NCBI RefSeq assembly: GCF_042466685.1
Contig: NZ_CP170448.1
Span: forward strand, 620,001 to 684,000
Source: Vreelandella sp042466685
Lineage (GTDB): Bacteria; Pseudomonadota; Gammaproteobacteria; Pseudomonadales; Halomonadaceae
Reading direction: 5' to 3'
DNA length: 64,000 bases
The notes under the pieces: model-generated
Told to the model about the DNA's origin: nothing
The model's database searches: none
The model's input: only the letters and a program-made list of their open reading frames with translations
Position numbers and translations under genes: made by a program
Shown here: piece by piece, positions 34,757-43,009 of the stretch
Position numbering within the stretch: position 1 is the stretch's first letter
How the letters are laid out: each line of letters opens with the position of its first letter

Positions 34757-34780
34757 GCCAGCTGAGAGGCTGGCTTGTCT
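34757..34780. terminator. Weak bidirectional hairpin between opgH and the AraC gene
   Basis: GCCAGC-TGAGAG-GCTGGC forms a 6-bp stem in the 82-base gap between two convergent genes, followed by a short T-rich stretch TTGTCTT. Its position fits a terminator for opgH, but the U-tract is poor. Confidence 0.4.
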
Positions 34781-34798
34781 TGCCTAGCCGCTATTGGC

Positions 34799-35746
34799 TC
34801 AAAATGCTCTCCCATTAAGCGTTTGCGAAGGCGACTCGCCAAACTGCTGCTTGTAGTCATGGGCAAATTGCCCCAGATGCCAGAAGCCCCAATAGGTGGC
34901 TATGTCGGTTACCGACTGCTCCGACGATGCTGCCCGCAGTGCCCTGCGTACGCGATTCAGTCGTGTCAGGCGTAAAAACTGTAGTGGGCTAATGCCTAAA
35001 ATGGTCGTAAAGCTGTATTGCAGCGTGCGGCGACTAACATGGGTTAGCTGGCAAAGCTCCTCCATGGTCACTGGGCCATCCAAGTGCTCGTCAACATAGC
35101 GCTTAACGCGGTCAACCACTTCCTTGCGGTGAGCATAGCTGGGTGGCAGCTCAGCGCTAGGCTGCTCGGCTTGCAGCAGTTCCAGCAGCGCCATAAGCAG
35201 AATATCTTGATGAATATGGCTGGCGATCGTCAGCGTCTGGCTGGTGAGTAAACGTTCGATAAGAAACGATACGGCATTCAGTGTTTCCTTGGGCGCAGGC
35301 CGACGCGGTCTCTCCTGCCAGTGCTTATCCAAGCTCACGCCCTGCCGTTGGGCGGCCTCTGCTAGTGCTGGCAGTTGAATCACTAGTCCATAGATATCGA
35401 AGGTTTCGGGGGTTACCAGTTCAAAGTCCCTCCCGCCAGGGCGGCACATCACCTCGCCCGCGCTAAGCGGTTGACCATTGATACGCGTACCTTGGCGAGT
35501 GGTAGGAATCCCGATCCACAGCGAGTTTGGCCACACCCGGCAATCCTGACGTAGCGCCTGCCCGGTGTACTCCTTAAACACCTGCATGGTTTCAAGTGCC
35601 ACTTCATCCAGGCGACCATAGAAGCTGCCAGGACTAAGCTGGTCGTACTCCTGCTGCCAGCGCGTCAGGTTTTGCGCGTGCTCATCGGCATCAAACGCTT
35701 CCTGAATGCATCTTTTTGGTGCAAATGCGCTGCAGAGTGTGGTCAT
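34799..35746 (-). CDS. AraC-family regulator, probable EutR-like activator of ethanolamine use
   Basis: The 315-residue protein has a C-terminal AraC double HTH (about 210-310: VKRYVDEHLDGPVTMEELCQ, VSRRTLQYSFTTILGISPLQFLRLTRLNRVRRAL, TDIATYWGFWHLGQFAHDYKQQFGESPSQTL). The N-terminal part is the longer type that also occurs in EutR (FDADEHAQNLTRWQQEYDQLSPG). It is divergent from eutB with 214 bases between, which makes it the likely activator in response to ethanolamine and perhaps cobalamin. I give no symbol, since the N-terminal sensing is not shown. Confidence 0.85.
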   Translation of the reverse strand: MTTLCSAFAPKRCIQEAFDADEHAQNLTRWQQEYDQLSPGSFYGRLDEVALETMQVFKEYTGQALRQDCRVWPNSLWIGIPTTRQGTRINGQPLSAGEVMCRPGGRDFELVTPETFDIYGLVIQLPALAEAAQRQGVSLDKHWQERPRRPAPKETLNAVSFLIERLLTSQTLTIASHIHQDILLMALLELLQAEQPSAELPPSYAHRKEVVDRVKRYVDEHLDGPVTMEELCQLTHVSRRTLQYSFTTILGISPLQFLRLTRLNRVRRALRAASSEQSVTDIATYWGFWHLGQFAHDYKQQFGESPSQTLNGRAF

Positions 35747-35879
35747 GGGGAGCTCCTCAGGGCGTTATACGTACTCAAAACTGTCTGGTGAACGCCTTAA
35801 CTTTCTGTATTTGTTTACATTTATAAAATAATACCGGGTTTGCCAAAACTCGATACTCGCTATCTATTGATAACGCTAT

Positions 35880-35923
35880 GGTAGAAACAAGCAAGTTTTC
35901 TACCTCAACGCGCTGTCAGCGCG
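35880..35923 (+). promoter_or_regulatory. Two dyads in the eutB leader
   Basis: GGTAGAAA (35880-35887) is inverted at 35897-35904 around a 9-base spacer, followed by CGCGCT-GTC-AGCGCG (35909-35923). Both lie within 81 bases of the eutB ATG and neither has a T-tract. They could be a regulator site plus a leader hairpin, or two RNA stems. Confidence 0.5.
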
Positions 35924-35960
35924 ATGACAAAGCAGACGTCATATAAAAAAGGAAAACTCC

Positions 35961-37376
35961 ATGGCGCAGACCTATCACACCACGGTGGGGAGCCGCAGCT
36001 ACCGCTTCGCAAGCCTAACCGAGCTGATGGCCAAAGCTACGCCGCCTCGTTCCGGTGACCGTTTGGCCGGTGTCATGGCGGAGAGTGCCGAAGAGCGTGT
36101 GGTCGCCCAAATGGTATTGGCCGAACTGCCGCTCACTACTTTTTTAAACGAAGCGTTGATTCCTTATGAAGAGGATGAGATCACCCGGCTGATTATGGAT
36201 GATCATGATGCCGCCGCCTTCGCTTCCATCAGCCACCTCACCGTGGGCGACTTTCGTAACTGGCTGCTCTCCGACTACGCCACCAGTGAGGTACTAACGC
36301 AAGTCCGTGCGGGTATTACTCCTGAAATGGCCGCCGCCGTCAGTAAGCTGATGCGCAATCAGGATCTGATTCTGGTGGCCAAAAAGTGCCGGGTCACCAC
36401 GGCGTTTCGTAACACCATTGGCCTGGCGGGCAGGCTCTCGACCCGGCTCCAGCCGAATCACCCCACCGATGATGTCACCGGCATTGCCGCCAGTATTCTC
36501 GATGGGCTTCTCTATGGCAGCGGTGACGCGGTAATCGGCATCAATCCCGCCACCGATAACGTCGCCCAGAGCGTCAAGCTGATGCGCCTGATGGATGAGG
36601 TGATTCAGAAGTATCAAATCCCCACCCAATCCTGCGTGCTTACCCATGTGACGAACACGCTGGAAGCGATCGAGCAAGGCGCCCCGGTCGATCTGGTGTT
36701 TCAATCCATTGGCGGCACCGAGGCCACTAACCGCAGCTTTGGTTTTGACTTGAGCACCCTGGCGGAAGCCGAAGCGGCGGCGCAGTCGCTGAACCGCGGC
36801 ACGGTGGGGCGCAACGTGATGTATTTCGAAACCGGTCAGGGCAGTTCGCTCTCCGCCGATGCCCATCACGGGCTCGACCAGCAAACCTGTGAAGCCCGCG
36901 CCTACGCGGTGGCGCGCAAGTTTAATCCACTGCTGGTGAATACCGTGGTGGGCTTTATCGGCCCTGAGTACCTGTTCGATGGCAAAGAGATCACCCGCGC
37001 AGGGCTTGAAGACCACTTCTGCGGCAAGCTGCTGGGCGTACCTATGGGCTGCGACGTTTGCTATACCAACCACGCCGAGGCTGATCAGAATGATATGGAT
37101 AACCTGCTCACGCTGCTTGGCGTGGCGGGCTGCAACTTCATTATGGGCATCCCCGGCTCTGACGACATTATGCTCAATTACCAGACCACCTCCTTTCACG
37201 ACGCACTCTACGCCCGGCGAGTACTGGGGTTGAAGGCAGCACCGGAATTTGAGCGCTGGCTCGAAGAGATGCAGATCTTCCAGGATATCAGCACCCATCG
37301 GCTCAACGACCAGTTGCCCGCCGCCTTTGCCAACAGCTTGCGCCACCTGCCCAAGGAGCCAAGCCATGGCAGTTAA
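35961..37376 (+). CDS. eutB: Ethanolamine ammonia-lyase large subunit EutB
   Basis: EutB holds the active site of the adenosylcobalamin-dependent enzyme that converts ethanolamine to acetaldehyde and ammonia. The 471-residue protein carries GLLYGSGDAVIGINPATDN, DLVFQSIGGTEATNRSFG and YFETGQGSSLSADAHHGLDQQTCEARAYAVAR, all EutB landmarks in order. It is slightly longer than the enteric protein. AAAGGAAAA precedes the ATG. No shell proteins or eutA reactivase are seen in the window, so the enzyme works freely in the cytoplasm. Confidence 0.95.
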   Translation: MAQTYHTTVGSRSYRFASLTELMAKATPPRSGDRLAGVMAESAEERVVAQMVLAELPLTTFLNEALIPYEEDEITRLIMDDHDAAAFASISHLTVGDFRNWLLSDYATSEVLTQVRAGITPEMAAAVSKLMRNQDLILVAKKCRVTTAFRNTIGLAGRLSTRLQPNHPTDDVTGIAASILDGLLYGSGDAVIGINPATDNVAQSVKLMRLMDEVIQKYQIPTQSCVLTHVTNTLEAIEQGAPVDLVFQSIGGTEATNRSFGFDLSTLAEAEAAAQSLNRGTVGRNVMYFETGQGSSLSADAHHGLDQQTCEARAYAVARKFNPLLVNTVVGFIGPEYLFDGKEITRAGLEDHFCGKLLGVPMGCDVCYTNHAEADQNDMDNLLTLLGVAGCNFIMGIPGSDDIMLNYQTTSFHDALYARRVLGLKAAPEFERWLEEMQIFQDISTHRLNDQLPAAFANSLRHLPKEPSHGS

Positions 37377-38202
37377 ACCTTCATCCCCCATCGTGGTGGA
37401 AAACCCCTGGGAGCGGCTGAACGCCTTTACCGATGCGCGGATTGGCTTGGGGCGTGCGGGGGTTAGCCTGCCCACCAACAAGCTGTTGGCGTTTCAACTC
37501 GCCCACGCCCAGGCCCAGGACGCCGTTCATACCCCACTGGATGTTGACGCGCTGGCCAGCGAGTTAACAGAGGCGCTTGAGGTATCAGAGGCCCCCATAC
37601 GCTTACATAGCCATGCCCAGGATCGCGCCATGTATCTGCAGCGGCCCGACTATGGCCGACGCCTCAATAACGAAACACGTGAACAGTTGCAGCAAGCCGC
37701 TGCCTCTCAGCAGCGCTATGACCTTGCGGTGGTGATTGTCGATGGGCTCTCTGCGCTGGCCGTTCAGCAGAACAGTGCGCCGTTTCTTAGCGCGCTTTAT
37801 CAACTGCTTGATAAAGATGGCGCTGATTGGCAGCTAGCGCCGTTAACCATTGTGGAGCAGGGGCGGGTGGCCATAGGTGATGAGGTTGGTGCACTGCTTA
37901 ATGCCGATGCCGTGCTGGTGATGATCGGCGAACGGCCAGGGCTAAGCTCACCGGATAGTCTGGGGCTGTATATGACCTGGGCACCGGAGCCGGGGCTAAA
38001 AGATGATCGGCGCAACTGTATCTCCAACGTACGCCCGGCAGGTCTACAAGTGGAGGAGGCTGCTCGACGCTTCTTTCTACTGTTAAAAGAGGCCCGTCAG
38101 CTCAAAGTATCCGGGGTTAAGTTAAAAGACCGCAGTGAGGACGATGTGCTGGAAGGTGATGCCTCATCCGGTTCAACACGCAATTTCTTGGTCGCTGATT
38201 AA
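37366..38202 (+). CDS. eutC: Ethanolamine ammonia-lyase small subunit EutC
   Basis: The 278-residue small subunit helps bind cobalamin. Recognised blocks are NPWERLNAFTDARIGLGRAGVSLPTNKLLAFQLAHAQAQDAVHTPLD at the start, QRYDLAVVIVDGLSALAVQ, VLVMIGERPGLSSPDSLGLYMTWAPEPGLKDDRRNCISNVRP. The start at 37366 is fixed by AAGGAG and an 11-bp overlap with eutB; the longer frame that begins at 37249 is inside eutB and has no similarity to EutC. Confidence 0.95.
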   Translation: MAVKPSSPIVVENPWERLNAFTDARIGLGRAGVSLPTNKLLAFQLAHAQAQDAVHTPLDVDALASELTEALEVSEAPIRLHSHAQDRAMYLQRPDYGRRLNNETREQLQQAAASQQRYDLAVVIVDGLSALAVQQNSAPFLSALYQLLDKDGADWQLAPLTIVEQGRVAIGDEVGALLNADAVLVMIGERPGLSSPDSLGLYMTWAPEPGLKDDRRNCISNVRPAGLQVEEAARRFFLLLKEARQLKVSGVKLKDRSEDDVLEGDASSGSTRNFLVAD

Positions 38203-38226
38203 CGACCTTGGCCTACGGCAAAATCC

Positions 38227-38290
38227 GTATAACAGCAGGCGTATAACAACGAACGTTTAACAATCAGGACGTAACAATTCTCCAATAACA
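38227..38290. repeat. Five TAACA words at exact 14-bp spacing between eutC and the permease gene
   Basis: TAACA occurs at 38230, 38244, 38258, 38272 and 38286, each exactly 14 bases after the last. The first three units are longer matches (GTATAACA, GTATAACA, GTTTAACA). Between the words the sequence diverges. The array ends 78 bases before the permease ATG. It may be a decayed tandem duplication or an ordered set of protein sites. Confidence 0.75.
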
Positions 38291-38367
38291 ATATGGAACG
38301 CAGTAAGCAGCCTATAGCAAAGCACGCCGCTGACGACACTTTCGTTCCACACCATGAGGGTAAAAAG

Positions 38368-39807
38368 ATGACACAACCATCTGTTGATGAAGCGTATCTG
38401 GCCAAGCGCCAACTGCGCAAAGGTACCGCTGGCTGGATGCTGCTGGCGGGGCTAGGGGTTTCCTATGTGATTTCCGGTGACTTCGCTGGCTGGAACTTTG
38501 GCATCGCCGAAGCGGGTTGGGGCGGCTTTGCTATTGCTGCTTGCTTGATGGCACTGATGTATTTGGCGCTGGTGCTTTCACTGGCGGAAATGTCCGCAGC
38601 AATTCCCGCCGCGGGGGGCGGCTACAGCTTTGCCCGCCAGGCGATGGGACCTGCCGGTGGCTACCTGACCGGCCTGGCGGTACTCATTGAGTACGCTTTA
38701 GCCCCGGCGGCCATTGTGATTTTTATCGGAGCCGCCGTTGAAGCCCTGCTGGGGATTAATGGCCCGCTGGTGTATCTGCTGTTTTACGCCATTTTTATCG
38801 GCATCCACTTGGCGGGCGTGGGGGAAGCGCTAAAGGTCATGATGGTGATTAGTGGCTTGGCAGTGTTCGCCATTCTGGCCACCGCCGTCGCACTGATCGG
38901 TGATTTTGATGCCGCCAACCTGTTCGATATCGCGCCCACTGATGCCGCGGGGTCGAGCACCTTTATGCCGTTTGGCTGGTACGGAGTTTGGGCGGCGCTG
39001 CCGTTCGGTATGTGGCTGTTTCTGGCGGTGGAAGGCGTACCGCTTGCCGCGGAAGAGGCCAAAGACCCCGCCCGGGATATGCCCAAAGGGATTATCGGTG
39101 CGATGCTGTTCTTGCTGTTTACCGCCTTGTTAGTGGTGGTGTTGCTGGCCGGTGCTGCGGGTGCTGAAATGATCGGTCAAAGCGGCGTGCCGCTGGTGGA
39201 TGCGCTGAATGCCGCGGGGAATCCTACCCTGGCTACGCTGGTCAATGTGCTGGGCTTAGCCGGGCTCATTGCCTCCTTCTTCTCGATCATTTATGGCTAC
39301 AGCCGGTTGGTGTTTGCGCTCTCACGGGCGGGCTACCTGCCTAAGCAACTATCACTAACCAGCGGGCGCAAAGTGCCCTATTTGGCACTGATCGTGCCGG
39401 GCATATTTGGCTTTTTGGTGTCACTCAGCGGCGAAGGTGATCTGATGTTAGGGATGGCCGTGGTCGGTGCTACCATCTCCTATGCGCTGATGGCGCTGAG
39501 CCATATTATGCTGCGGGTAAAACAACCCGACCTTCCGCGCCCCTATAAAACCCCTGGCGGCGTGGTGACGTCCGGCATTGCGCTGGTGCTGTCACTGGTG
39601 GCGCTAACCGGTGTCTATGCTTTTGATCCCCGCGCCTTTAACTACACCATCGTACTGTTTATTGCTGGTGCGGCTTACTACTTCCTATATAGCAAACACC
39701 ATCTGGTGGCGAAAACCGCTGAAGAAGAGTTTGCCCTGGTGGTGGCATCTCCCGAAGACCTGGATGATGCAGATGCTGCCCCGGTGGCCGCGACGACCAA
39801 GCTTTAA
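38368..39807 (+). CDS. eat: Ethanolamine permease (APC family)
   Basis: The 479-residue protein is a 12-span amino acid-polyamine-organocation transporter. Landmarks are LLAGLGVSYVISGDFAGWNFGIAEAGWGGF, AEMSAAIPAAGGGYSFARQAMGP and FLAVEGVPLAAEEAKDPARDMPKG, as in the ethanolamine permease group. It brings ethanolamine into the cell for EutBC. The start at 38368 has GAGGG upstream and places the first conserved residues correctly; the frame opens earlier at 38293. It lies 165 bases after eutC, with its own possible control region. Confidence 0.88.
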   Translation: MTQPSVDEAYLAKRQLRKGTAGWMLLAGLGVSYVISGDFAGWNFGIAEAGWGGFAIAACLMALMYLALVLSLAEMSAAIPAAGGGYSFARQAMGPAGGYLTGLAVLIEYALAPAAIVIFIGAAVEALLGINGPLVYLLFYAIFIGIHLAGVGEALKVMMVISGLAVFAILATAVALIGDFDAANLFDIAPTDAAGSSTFMPFGWYGVWAALPFGMWLFLAVEGVPLAAEEAKDPARDMPKGIIGAMLFLLFTALLVVVLLAGAAGAEMIGQSGVPLVDALNAAGNPTLATLVNVLGLAGLIASFFSIIYGYSRLVFALSRAGYLPKQLSLTSGRKVPYLALIVPGIFGFLVSLSGEGDLMLGMAVVGATISYALMALSHIMLRVKQPDLPRPYKTPGGVVTSGIALVLSLVALTGVYAFDPRAFNYTIVLFIAGAAYYFLYSKHHLVAKTAEEEFALVVASPEDLDDADAAPVAATTKL

Positions 39808-39850
39808 TGTGTCGTGCTAATCACCTAGTCTGACGATGTCACGTCTATGG

Positions 39851-39885
39851 AGCCTCTGTGCCTCACGGTGCAGAGGCTTTTTTTT
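39851..39885 (+). terminator. Rho-independent terminator after the ethanolamine permease gene
   Basis: AGCCTCTG (39851-39858) pairs with CAGAGGCT (39871-39878), and the inner bases extend the stem with one mismatch. Eight T follow in the unpaired tail and stem end. It lies 44 bases after the permease stop. Confidence 0.88.
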
Positions 39886-39907
39886 AAACTGAAATTAAGG
39901 AGCCAAC

Positions 39908-40402
39908 ATGGCGCTGATATTTGATGATCCTAACGAACAGCAGCGCTGGTATGCTGTGGATGATGGCGTCATGGGCGGTGTTTCCCAGAGCACCTTCAGT
40001 GTTGTCGATGGTGAAGGGCGTTTTCACGGTGAGGTCTCGTTTGAAAACGGCGGTGGCTTTGCCTCCGTTCGCCGCGAGCCCAACGGCTTCGAACCCACGC
40101 TAGCGGGTGCCCCGGGCATCGCGCTGACCGTGCGGGGCGACGGACGTACCTATCAACTACGTCTGAAAAGCACCGCCCTGGGCAGTGCTTCTGCCTATCG
40201 GGTGAAATTTACGCCTGCTCAAGATGCCTGGGAGACGCTGCACTTTTCATGGGATGCTTTTGAAGCAGTGCGGCGGGGAACGGTATTGAGTGACGCCCCA
40301 GCAGTAACGCCAAGTGATATTCACCAACTCGGCTTTTTGATTGCTGACCGCACGTCTGGCGCCTTCTGCTTACAGGTCAAACATATAGAACTCTTGCCCT
40401 AA
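39908..40402 (+). CDS. CIA30-family protein
   Basis: The 164-residue protein begins LIFDDPNEQQRWYAVDDGVMGGVSQSTF and has GEVSFENGGGFASVRRE, QLRLKSTALGSASAYRVKFTP and IHQLGFLIADRTSGAFCLQVKHIEL, the galactose-binding-like jelly-roll of the CIA30 (NDUFAF1-like) family. Mitochondrial members assist complex I assembly; the role in bacteria is not known, and no nuo gene is nearby. AAGGAG precedes the ATG. It lies just after the eut terminator and is probably a single-gene unit. Confidence 0.85.
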   Translation: MALIFDDPNEQQRWYAVDDGVMGGVSQSTFSVVDGEGRFHGEVSFENGGGFASVRREPNGFEPTLAGAPGIALTVRGDGRTYQLRLKSTALGSASAYRVKFTPAQDAWETLHFSWDAFEAVRRGTVLSDAPAVTPSDIHQLGFLIADRTSGAFCLQVKHIELLP

Positions 40403-40486
40403 ATGAGCACGGGGGGCCCACCAAGGTCTTCCCGCATGTAGTTTTCCGCTAGGCAACGCTGGTGCAAATCAACAGGAGTTCAACCC

Positions 40487-42247
40487 GTGAAGCACTCACC
40501 TGCATACCGACTCGCGACGACGATCTTGCATGGTTTTGACGAGTACCGCGCGCGCTTTAAGGAGATCACCTGTGACGCCAGCCGACGCTTTCGAGATGCC
40601 GCATGGCGTGAAGCCCAGCAGGCGTCGGCAGAACGCATCAATCTCTATAAGGAAAAAATCGACGTCACCCTGGGGCGCTTAAAGCGTACTTTTGACCCGG
40701 AGGTGGTGGCTCACTGTGAGTGCTGGCGGGAAGCGCGTAACCACTACGCCGAACTGATCAGCCATCGGCTCGACTATGAGTTAGCGGAGACGTTCTTTAA
40801 CTCGCTGTTCTGCGCGATCTTCCACCACCGCCATATTCGCAACGACTGGATGTTTGTGTATAGCTCACGGGAGGATGCTGCTCACCACTCAGGGATAGAG
40901 TTATGCCGTCGACAAAGGGTTAACGGCGACTGGCAGGCGGCGCTTAAATGGGCCCTGGAAGGCGCGATGTTGGAGAATCGCTTTGCAGATATCGACCGTG
41001 ATACCCAGCTAGGCGCAACGTTTTTACAGCAGCACTTGCCAGCGGCGATTTTGAGCGCTGATAACACTGAAATCGAACTGCTCAATAGCGTCTTCTATCG
41101 CAATAAAGGCGCCTACCTGGTCGGGCGAATCCTGGGCGGCGGCGAGCAGGTGCCGCTGGTGCTGCCGGTACTCCACGGGGAAGGATTTGGTGAGCAGCAG
41201 GGGGGCGACTCCAGTCTGCACCTGGATACGGTATTGATCGAAACCGATGAGGTGTCGATCATCTTCTCCTTCACCCGCGCCTATTTTCAGGTTGAGGTGG
41301 CGGTACCCAGAGAGTTTGTCGACTACCTGCAGCAGTTAATGCCGCACAAGCCTGAAGGCGAGCTCTACGCTGCCATCGGTTTCTTCAAGCATGGTAAAAC
41401 CGAGTTTTTCCGGGCCTTGAACCGTCAGGTCGCCAAGCGCGAAGATCAGTTTATTATTGCGCCGGGGGTACGCGGCATGGTCATGGCGGTGTTTGTGCTG
41501 CCCAGCTTTCGCACCGTGTTTAAGATCATCAAAGATAAATTCGACCCGGCCAAAGAGGTGACCCATGCCGTGGTGCGCGAGAAGTATCGGCTGGTAAAGC
41601 GCCATGACCGGGTAGGGCGCATGGCCGATACCCAGGAGTTTTCAAACTTTATTGTTCGTCAGGATCACTTTGCCCCCGAGTGTTTGGAGCATCTGCTGGA
41701 AGTGGCGCCTTCAACGGTGGTGCTACGAGATGACAAAGTCATCATCAAGCACTGCTATACCGAGCGGATGATGACACCGCTCAATATCTACCTGGAGCAG
41801 TGCAACGACAAAGAGAAGGAGATGGTGCTCAAGGATTACGGCAACGCCATTAAGCAGATGGCGGCAGCAAATATTTTCCCAGGCGATATGCTGCTGAAAA
41901 ATTTTGGTGTGACGCGCCATGGCCGGGTGATCTTCTACGACTACGATGAGGTCTGCTACCTCACCGAATGCCGTTTCCGACATATCCCTAAATCCCACGG
42001 CAATGACTTTCAGGGAGGCGAAACGCTCTCCATCGGCCCCAACGATATCTTTCCAGAGGAGTTTGGGCCTTTTATGTTTGCCAATAAAGCGCTGCGCGAT
42101 ATGTTCATGCACCAGCATCCTGAACTCTTTGACCCGGATTACTGGCTGGAACTGCAACAGGCCATTATCGATGGTCGCGTCATTGATGTTTACCCTTATC
42201 GCAATAAGCAGCGCTTTGCAGGCAGTATTGGCCAGCTAGTATATTAG
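40487..42247 (+). CDS. aceK: Isocitrate dehydrogenase kinase/phosphatase AceK
   Basis: AceK phosphorylates and dephosphorylates isocitrate dehydrogenase to divert carbon to the glyoxylate shunt on acetate or similar growth. The 586-residue protein is full length. It has ATP-site stretches VAPSTVVLRDDKVIIKHCYTERMMTPLNIYLEQ and FGVTRHGRVIFYDYDEVCYLTECRFRHIP, with the DYDE acid cluster. The start is a GTG preceded by AGGAG. Unlike enterics, no aceB or aceA lies next to it. It fits with ethanolamine use, which yields acetyl-CoA. Confidence 0.94.
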   Translation: MKHSPAYRLATTILHGFDEYRARFKEITCDASRRFRDAAWREAQQASAERINLYKEKIDVTLGRLKRTFDPEVVAHCECWREARNHYAELISHRLDYELAETFFNSLFCAIFHHRHIRNDWMFVYSSREDAAHHSGIELCRRQRVNGDWQAALKWALEGAMLENRFADIDRDTQLGATFLQQHLPAAILSADNTEIELLNSVFYRNKGAYLVGRILGGGEQVPLVLPVLHGEGFGEQQGGDSSLHLDTVLIETDEVSIIFSFTRAYFQVEVAVPREFVDYLQQLMPHKPEGELYAAIGFFKHGKTEFFRALNRQVAKREDQFIIAPGVRGMVMAVFVLPSFRTVFKIIKDKFDPAKEVTHAVVREKYRLVKRHDRVGRMADTQEFSNFIVRQDHFAPECLEHLLEVAPSTVVLRDDKVIIKHCYTERMMTPLNIYLEQCNDKEKEMVLKDYGNAIKQMAAANIFPGDMLLKNFGVTRHGRVIFYDYDEVCYLTECRFRHIPKSHGNDFQGGETLSIGPNDIFPEEFGPFMFANKALRDMFMHQHPELFDPDYWLELQQAIIDGRVIDVYPYRNKQRFAGSIGQLVY

Positions 42248-42290
42248 ATGGCTATTGAAGGCGCAGTGAATCATAAACGACGAGGTAGTC

Positions 42291-43004
42291 ATGGCAGCAA
42301 GCCCGCATTTGGTGGTGTTTACCGGCTCGGGGATTAGCGCCGAGAGCGGGATTAAAACCTTTCGTGCCAGCGATGGCCTGTGGGAGAACCATCCGGTTGA
42401 GGATGTGGCTACCCCCGAAGCGTGGCAGCGTAATCCACAGCAGGTGTTGGATTTCTATAATCAGCGCCGTGAGCAGATTCGTCGCGCTAAGCCCAACGCC
42501 GCCCATAGAGCGTTGGCTGGTCTTGAGCAAGACGGTTTTAGCGTCAGTATCATTACCCAGAATATTGATGACTTGCACGAGCGGGCAGGCTCCCGTCAGG
42601 TGCTTCACTTACATGGTGAAATCTTAAAAGCGCGCTCCTCCATCGACGAACGCATGCGCTACCCTCTGCTTAAGGGGGGAATTGAGCTGGGTCAAGTCTG
42701 CGATAAAGGCAGCCAGCTACGTCCCGATGTGGTTTGGTTTGGCGAGTCAGTGCCGCTGTTTGCCGATGCCTGTGAGCTTGTTAGTCAGGCTGACTTTTTG
42801 CTGGTCGTCGGTACGTCGCTGGCGGTTATGCCCGCCGCTTCGCTTCTTTCGTACATTGACTACGACACCCCCTGCGCACTGGTCGACCCAGCAGCGGATA
42901 GCCTTAGCCCGCCGGGCGTGCTGGCGATTAACACCACCGCCGGTGAGGGCGTTCCAGCGCTAGTCAATCGCTGGAAGCAGCAGGGTAATCTACTGCTTTC
43001 CTGA
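42291..43004 (+). CDS. cobB: Sir2-family NAD-dependent protein deacylase (CobB type)
   Basis: The 237-residue class III sirtuin has the NAD site FTGSGISAESGIKTFR (about 9-24), the catalytic histidine in TQNIDDLHERAGS followed by LHLHGE, and VVWFGESVP. The YxxR motif of bacterial desuccinylases is not clear, and the zinc-site cysteines of CobB are missing or reduced (one C in the zinc-loop region), a feature of zinc-free sirtuins. It would remove acyl groups from lysines of metabolic enzymes such as acetyl-CoA synthetase. The symbol is a family-level guess. Confidence 0.85.
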   Translation: MAASPHLVVFTGSGISAESGIKTFRASDGLWENHPVEDVATPEAWQRNPQQVLDFYNQRREQIRRAKPNAAHRALAGLEQDGFSVSIITQNIDDLHERAGSRQVLHLHGEILKARSSIDERMRYPLLKGGIELGQVCDKGSQLRPDVVWFGESVPLFADACELVSQADFLLVVGTSLAVMPAASLLSYIDYDTPCALVDPAADSLSPPGVLAINTTAGEGVPALVNRWKQQGNLLLS

Positions 43005-43009
43005 GCTGT

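Noticed and set aside
36294..37481. Long open frame (395 codons) on the minus strand opposite eutB
   Set aside because: It is an antisense shadow of a well-conserved gene, with no recognisable domain and no ribosome site.
38227..38290. Plasmid-like replication iterons
   Set aside because: No replication gene or AT-rich origin is nearby; the site is between two ethanolamine genes.
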